Of a stretch of 7,103 nucleotides of DNA, positions 5,201-7,103 are shown piece after piece. Each line of letters starts with the position of its first letter. Positions within the stretch are counted from its first letter, which is position 1. Under the pieces are notes generated by a model, which searched no databases, was not told where the DNA came from, and saw only the letters and a list, made by a program, of their open reading frames with translations. The DNA is from Bacteroidales bacterium UBA2939 (GTDB taxonomy: Bacteria; Bacteroidota; Bacteroidia; Bacteroidales; P3): NCBI GenBank assembly GCA_002349055.1, contig DECD01000045.1, positions 22,681 through 29,783 on the forward strand, read 5' to 3'. The position numbers and the translations under genes were made by a program.

Positions 5201-7103
5201 CGTACTGCCACTCGACGACGGCTCTGCGGGCATCGAGGGCATAGCTGCCCACGCTGCGCAGACGGGCGCAGGGGGTAATCTGTTCGATGGTGATGTCGTC
5301 GATAATGATAGCATCACAGTAGGCGGAGGTGCGGAAGGCAAGAGCAGCGGAACCAGACACAGACACGTTGCGGGTATCGAACTCATAACGGGTGGGGGTA
5401 CCGGTCACCGTACACTGCATGAGGGGCACGAAGGTAGTGCTGTCGGTCGGGTCGGTGATGATGCCAGCCTCCAGCAGTGCACCGTTGGTGTAGTCCTCGT
5501 TGGCATCGCTCACCCAGAAGCTGACCAACATCTCGTTAATGGGAACATCTATGAAGGGCGAGGAGACCACAAGGGTGTTGCCGGCTGTAAAGTTATACAT
5601 CTGCAAACCACGGCTGCCACTATGGCAATATTCAGCCCAATAGGATTCGTCGCAAACCAGGATGCCGTAGTAGCCCGTGCCTTTGGAGCTCCAGCAGGTC
5701 AAGGGGCTGGTGCCTTCGAAGTTCTCGAACCACGGCAGGTCGGCAATGGCGCAGGGGGTGGAGAACTGCACGGTGGCATAAAGGCCGGTGTCGGCACCGT
5801 TGATGCCCGTGACGCGGGCGGTATACTGCGTACTGGCCTCGAGGCCGCAGAAGGAAACGGCGGTGTCGGCAACAAGGGTGTCGACCACACCGTCAATCAC
5901 CACATGGTAGGCCAAGGCGGCCGAACAAGCGTTCCACGAAAGGCTGGCACAATGGATGCCGATGGTGTCGACGGCCAGCGTGGCGGGATTGAGGCTCGGA
6001 GTGTTGAAGGTAACAGTGGCATTACGGCCCGTATCGCTGTCCACGATGGCGGCGACGTATGCCGTGTACTGGCTGTTGATGGACAATCCGCAGAGGGTGA
6101 CAGCGGTGGTGTCGACCGTGATGTCGGTTACACCGGGGACAGACACCTGGTAGGCCGAAGCACCCTCAACGGGCTGCCAGCTCAGGCTGGCGCAATGCGC
6201 ACCGATGCTGTCGACCGTGAGGCCGAGCGGAGGATAGATGGTGTTGTCGACAAAGACCTCGATGTTGTCCACCGCGGCGCCGTACCATGTGCTACCGAAT
6301 TCCCACCACAGGGCGATGCGGTAGTTGGCGGCCTCTTGGTCGGTAAAGAGAACGGTGTCATGCAGATAGCTGCCCTGATGACCGGTGAGGCTCTTCACGC
6401 TGTGGAACACATCGTTGCCGTCGAACCAACCCACGGTGAGGAGTCCTCGGCTGCTGCTCTCAAAACGGTAGTCGAGGGTCATGGCCAGGTGTTGCAGGCT
6501 GTCGGCAAAGCGGGGCAAATACACGATGGAAGTGCTGCCATAGCCCGTAGAACCGCCCGCCACGAAGAAGAGGGCATTGTCGGGGATGTCGTTCATGTAC
6601 TGGTAGCCGCCAGTGGTGATGACATGGGGGGCGTAGGCGGCGTTGCTGCCGTTCCAGTAGTAGTTCCAGCAGTCGGGCAGGCTGCCGGCGGTTTCGGCAG
6701 CGGTAGCGACGATGTTCCCAAAGTTCTCGTAGTAGGGCAACGCACGGGGCGAGCAGTTCTGCACGGAGACCACCGCGACAGCGGTGTCGCTGCCGTAGAT
6801 GTTGGTGGCAACGACGGTCACAGTGTCAACACCCGTGGAGGGGTAGTTTATAAATAAGAGATTATAGTTAAGAGTTATTGTAGTATCGAGGAGAGTGGAG
6901 TGCCAGGTGTAGGTCAGCCCTTCGGTGACGCAGCGGTTGAGCACGGCGGTAAACACCGTAGGTTCGCCCACATTGGCCTCGGTGTGCTGCAACATAACCT
7001 GGGGTTGGGTGATAATCGTCGAGTTGACAATCACCGAGGCGGTGTCGCTGCCGTAGGCATTGGTGGCGATGACGGTCACGGTGTCAACACCCGATTGGGT
7101 GTA
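2259..7103 (-). CDS. Large multi-domain T9SS-exported surface protein, gene A (5' end outside window)
   Basis: The frame is open from the right edge to a TGA at 2261-2259, giving the last 1614 residues; neither start nor signal peptide is in the window. Modules in order (window residues): Ig/PKD-like 1-115 (GVDTVTV, NxYGSDTA motifs); jelly-roll of the cleaved-adhesin/MAM-like type 116-285 (LPYYENF start, VDNIEV end); fibronectin III 291-370 and 372-450; jelly-roll 451-607 (LPWFENF); FnIII 611-703; an unassigned beta-rich region 706-897; FnIII 899-984; jelly-roll 986-1128; FnIII 1131-1212; jelly-roll 1213-1370 (LPWSENF); two InlB-like repeats 1377-1443 and 1455-1526 (GYHFVMW, FLGWSDG); T9SS type A sorting domain 1543-1614. 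Proteins of this build are exported by Sec, then T9SS, and anchored or released at the cell surface. No catalytic motif is visible, so adhesion or ligand binding is inferred. It lies upstream of paralogue gene B in the same direction. Module borders are by eye; the family call is firm, the ligand unknown. Confidence 0.93.
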   Translation of the reverse strand, partial: YTQSGVDTVTVIATNAYGSDTASVIVNSTIITQPQVMLQHTEANVGEPTVFTAVLNRCVTEGLTYTWHSTLLDTTITLNYNLLFINYPSTGVDTVTVVATNIYGSDTAVAVVSVQNCSPRALPYYENFGNIVATAAETAGSLPDCWNYYWNGSNAAYAPHVITTGGYQYMNDIPDNALFFVAGGSTGYGSTSIVYLPRFADSLQHLAMTLDYRFESSSRGLLTVGWFDGNDVFHSVKSLTGHQGSYLHDTVLFTDQEAANYRIALWWEFGSTWYGAAVDNIEVFVDNTIYPPLGLTVDSIGAHCASLSWQPVEGASAYQVSVPGVTDITVDTTAVTLCGLSINSQYTAYVAAIVDSDTGRNATVTFNTPSLNPATLAVDTIGIHCASLSWNACSAALAYHVVIDGVVDTLVADTAVSFCGLEASTQYTARVTGINGADTGLYATVQFSTPCAIADLPWFENFEGTSPLTCWSSKGTGYYGILVCDESYWAEYCHSGSRGLQMYNFTAGNTLVVSSPFIDVPINEMLVSFWVSDANEDYTNGALLEAGIITDPTDSTTFVPLMQCTVTGTPTRYEFDTRNVSVSGSAALAFRTSAYCDAIIIDDITIEQITPCARLRSVGSYALDARRAVVEWQYDGASAEPNTGALITLTDLTDAAATPVTVTATGNSYIFSNLALGHRYQAAVQALCANDTTVALVTEVVPSGNACDERRGNISSGWQLDNCDRPYCYSQTLYPATLAASVDTLFGIAYRLISASVEQYPWGSNTYSDGPRIVDVYIGQTTLDSLAAPVSASSMTLAVQNFEFPLTDTGWVHINFTNPVPLDGVSNLIVVLDDNTGAIYGDVNFGHHNENFGVCFRTSTSSYNYTQTFDPYNPTSFSSYPSYNQIPDIQLLGGCSSDRCLQPIATVTSEDTHSITLSWYQRGSETQWQVEYMIEGDSLWHTAAVTSNTTYTLSGLNASTAYVLRVSTLCNGETIPSATLRAHTLCSTVSVPYYQTFRASWLGSDVGGVTGEIPCWETGNITLLSMSRGLWNTHDNGDFIISPEIGTYVSNLQVRLSASGSTFFLAGLKVGVCAADGSNLVWLDTITLANDPQEYIVYCNNYNGSERHIAIGGSYESWTLYDVAIESYASCLPVHHVAVSQLTDTSAVLSWPPVFWPSQWAVYLGENLVGVTSDTTWQLNGLSSGESYVASVREICGVGDTAVATSVGFSTLCAAQTLPWSENFDALTVPEYTTPACWPHLYRPTVGSREDLAYILGGANQYLYLYNYTSPYNDRDTARANVVCTPLLAPEGHHLSVDFDANLTRGNVVVGLMTDVTDTNSFIPIMPITHSSDYAHYHFSTDTIPLTSHLSIAFLFRGYTVCRIDNIAVTAIPFPMHDLTLSVNDTTMGSVAGAGTYEEGSNITVSAIPNEGYHFVMWNDSVTIATRTVKLETDTAFTAFFAPDSTPVIPDTVWRTVSVTTDAPEACEVYGSGVYADSSTVEIGFLLADTAIEGGHWQFLGWSDGVSGNPRDILVTSDTSIVALFEWIEDSVGIDNVSTYQRINVYPNPASTDVTVSVSQPSVLTVIDLQGRVAIPPTSINSQFTILHSQLAPGTYFLRVATEEGVTVKKLIMQ
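2262..2477 (-). other. T9SS type A C-terminal sorting domain of gene A
   Basis: The last 72 residues of gene A carry the hallmarks of the type A sorting domain: INVYPNPAS at the start, then VTVSVS, a central LTVIDLQGRV strand, LAPGTYFLRV and a terminal basic stretch with VKKLIMQ. In this family the domain directs translocation across the outer membrane through the type IX machinery and is usually cleaved, with attachment to a surface lipopolysaccharide. The stretch between DLQGR and APGTY is encoded by a 7-bp-period repeat tract (2334-2368) and is likely a variable loop. Confidence 0.92.
2334..2368. repeat. Imperfect heptanucleotide tract (consensus TTGTGAA, 5 units) in gene A
   Basis: Five consecutive 7-base units begin at 2334, 2341, 2348, 2355 and 2362. 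The first and fourth are TTGTGAA exactly, the second and third differ from it at two and one positions, and the fifth is more diverged. The tract is much more AT-rich than the coding sequence around it and encodes SINSQFTILHSQ in a loop of the sorting domain. Confidence 0.75.
2471..2499. repeat. 8-bp short tandem repeat, (CGTTGATA) x 3.6, inside gene A
   Basis: Three exact copies of CGTTGATA stand at 2471-2478, 2479-2486 and 2487-2494, followed by CGTTG. On the coding strand they encode VSTYQRINV, the linker and first strand of the T9SS sorting domain. The unit is not a multiple of three, so gain or loss of a copy shifts the frame just before the sorting domain. The copy number is low, so active slippage is possible but not shown. 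Confidence 0.9.
3052..3072. repeat. Heptanucleotide tandem repeat, (GAGAGGT) x 3, in gene A
   Basis: Units at 3052-3058 and 3059-3065 are identical; the third at 3066-3072 differs only in its last base. On the coding strand it encodes part of IPLTSHLSIAF, in the last part of the fourth jelly-roll module. The unit length would shift the frame on slippage. Confidence 0.8.
5754..6224 (-). repeat. Tandem duplicated fibronectin III modules in gene A
   Basis: Two adjacent FnIII modules (window residues 294-370 and 375-450) share the same skeleton: V-D-[ST]-I-G-x-HCASLSW near the start, a central CGL, and QYTA followed by D[ST]DTG or GADTG near the end. Each copy keeps one cysteine in HCASLSW and one in CGL, which could pair as a disulfide. 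The likeness is closer than to the other FnIII modules of this protein, indicating internal duplication. Confidence 0.75.
6847..6881. repeat. AT-rich heptanucleotide tract in gene A, copy of the gene B tract
   Basis: The same five 7-base units as at 601-635, with differences at only two positions. It encodes TITLNYNLLFINY in the Ig-like module after the WHSTLLD motif. The shared position and sequence show that the tract existed before the two genes diverged, or was homogenised between them. Confidence 0.75.

Noticed and set aside
5061..6857. A 598-codon plus-strand ORF
   Set aside because: It is fully antisense to gene A, has very Gly/Val/Ala/Asp-rich low-complexity protein without a domain, and results from codon bias that keeps stops rare on the opposite strand.
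2259..7103. Gingipain-like protease
   Set aside because: The jelly-roll modules resemble those of gingipain/hemagglutinin adhesin regions, but no cysteine-protease or other catalytic motif is visible in the window.

Overview
The window looks like part of a Bacteroidota genome, most likely order Bacteroidales. It carries very large secreted, multi-domain surface proteins, one of which ends in a type IX secretion system (T9SS) C-terminal sorting domain. The signal peptides end in the ...A-Q pattern common in this phylum. Start regions are A-rich with no strong Shine-Dalgarno sequence, and the coding DNA is fairly GC-rich while the only spacer is AT-rich. Genus cannot be set from this sequence.

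Everything real appears to lie on the minus strand, so transcription runs from right to left. From 7103 to 2259 is the C-terminal 1614 residues of gene A, whose 5' end is outside the window. It is a mosaic of Ig/PKD-like, jelly-roll (cleaved-adhesin or MAM-like) and fibronectin III modules, followed by two InlB-type repeats and the T9SS sorting domain. A spacer follows from 2258 to 2115. It holds a 30-codon ORF (2262-2170) that is almost entirely a signal peptide, starts inside the gene A stop codon (ATGA overlap) and contains a perfect 15-bp inverted repeat. From 2114 to the left edge runs gene B, the N-terminal 704 residues of a second secreted protein. It begins with a signal peptide and is built from the same Ig-like and jelly-roll modules. 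Its 3' end and presumed sorting domain are outside the window. The left 2.1 kb is therefore fully coding and not an intergenic region.

Genes A and B are tandem paralogues: the Ig-like module followed by a jelly-roll module near the 5' part of the visible gene A matches the left part of gene B at DNA level. No catalytic domain is visible in either, so they most plausibly act as cell-surface adhesins or glycan/host-binding scaffolds exported by Sec and then T9SS.

The most unusual signals are the signal-peptide-only ORF with its embedded hairpin between the two genes, and several short tandem-repeat tracts inside coding sequence. Four tracts have a 7-bp period and one an 8-bp period. None is a multiple of three, so any copy-number slip would shift the reading frame. 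The 8-bp tract lies directly before the T9SS sorting domain; loss of one unit would bypass the gene A stop and read into the small ORF. No RNA genes, mobile elements or CRISPR arrays were seen.
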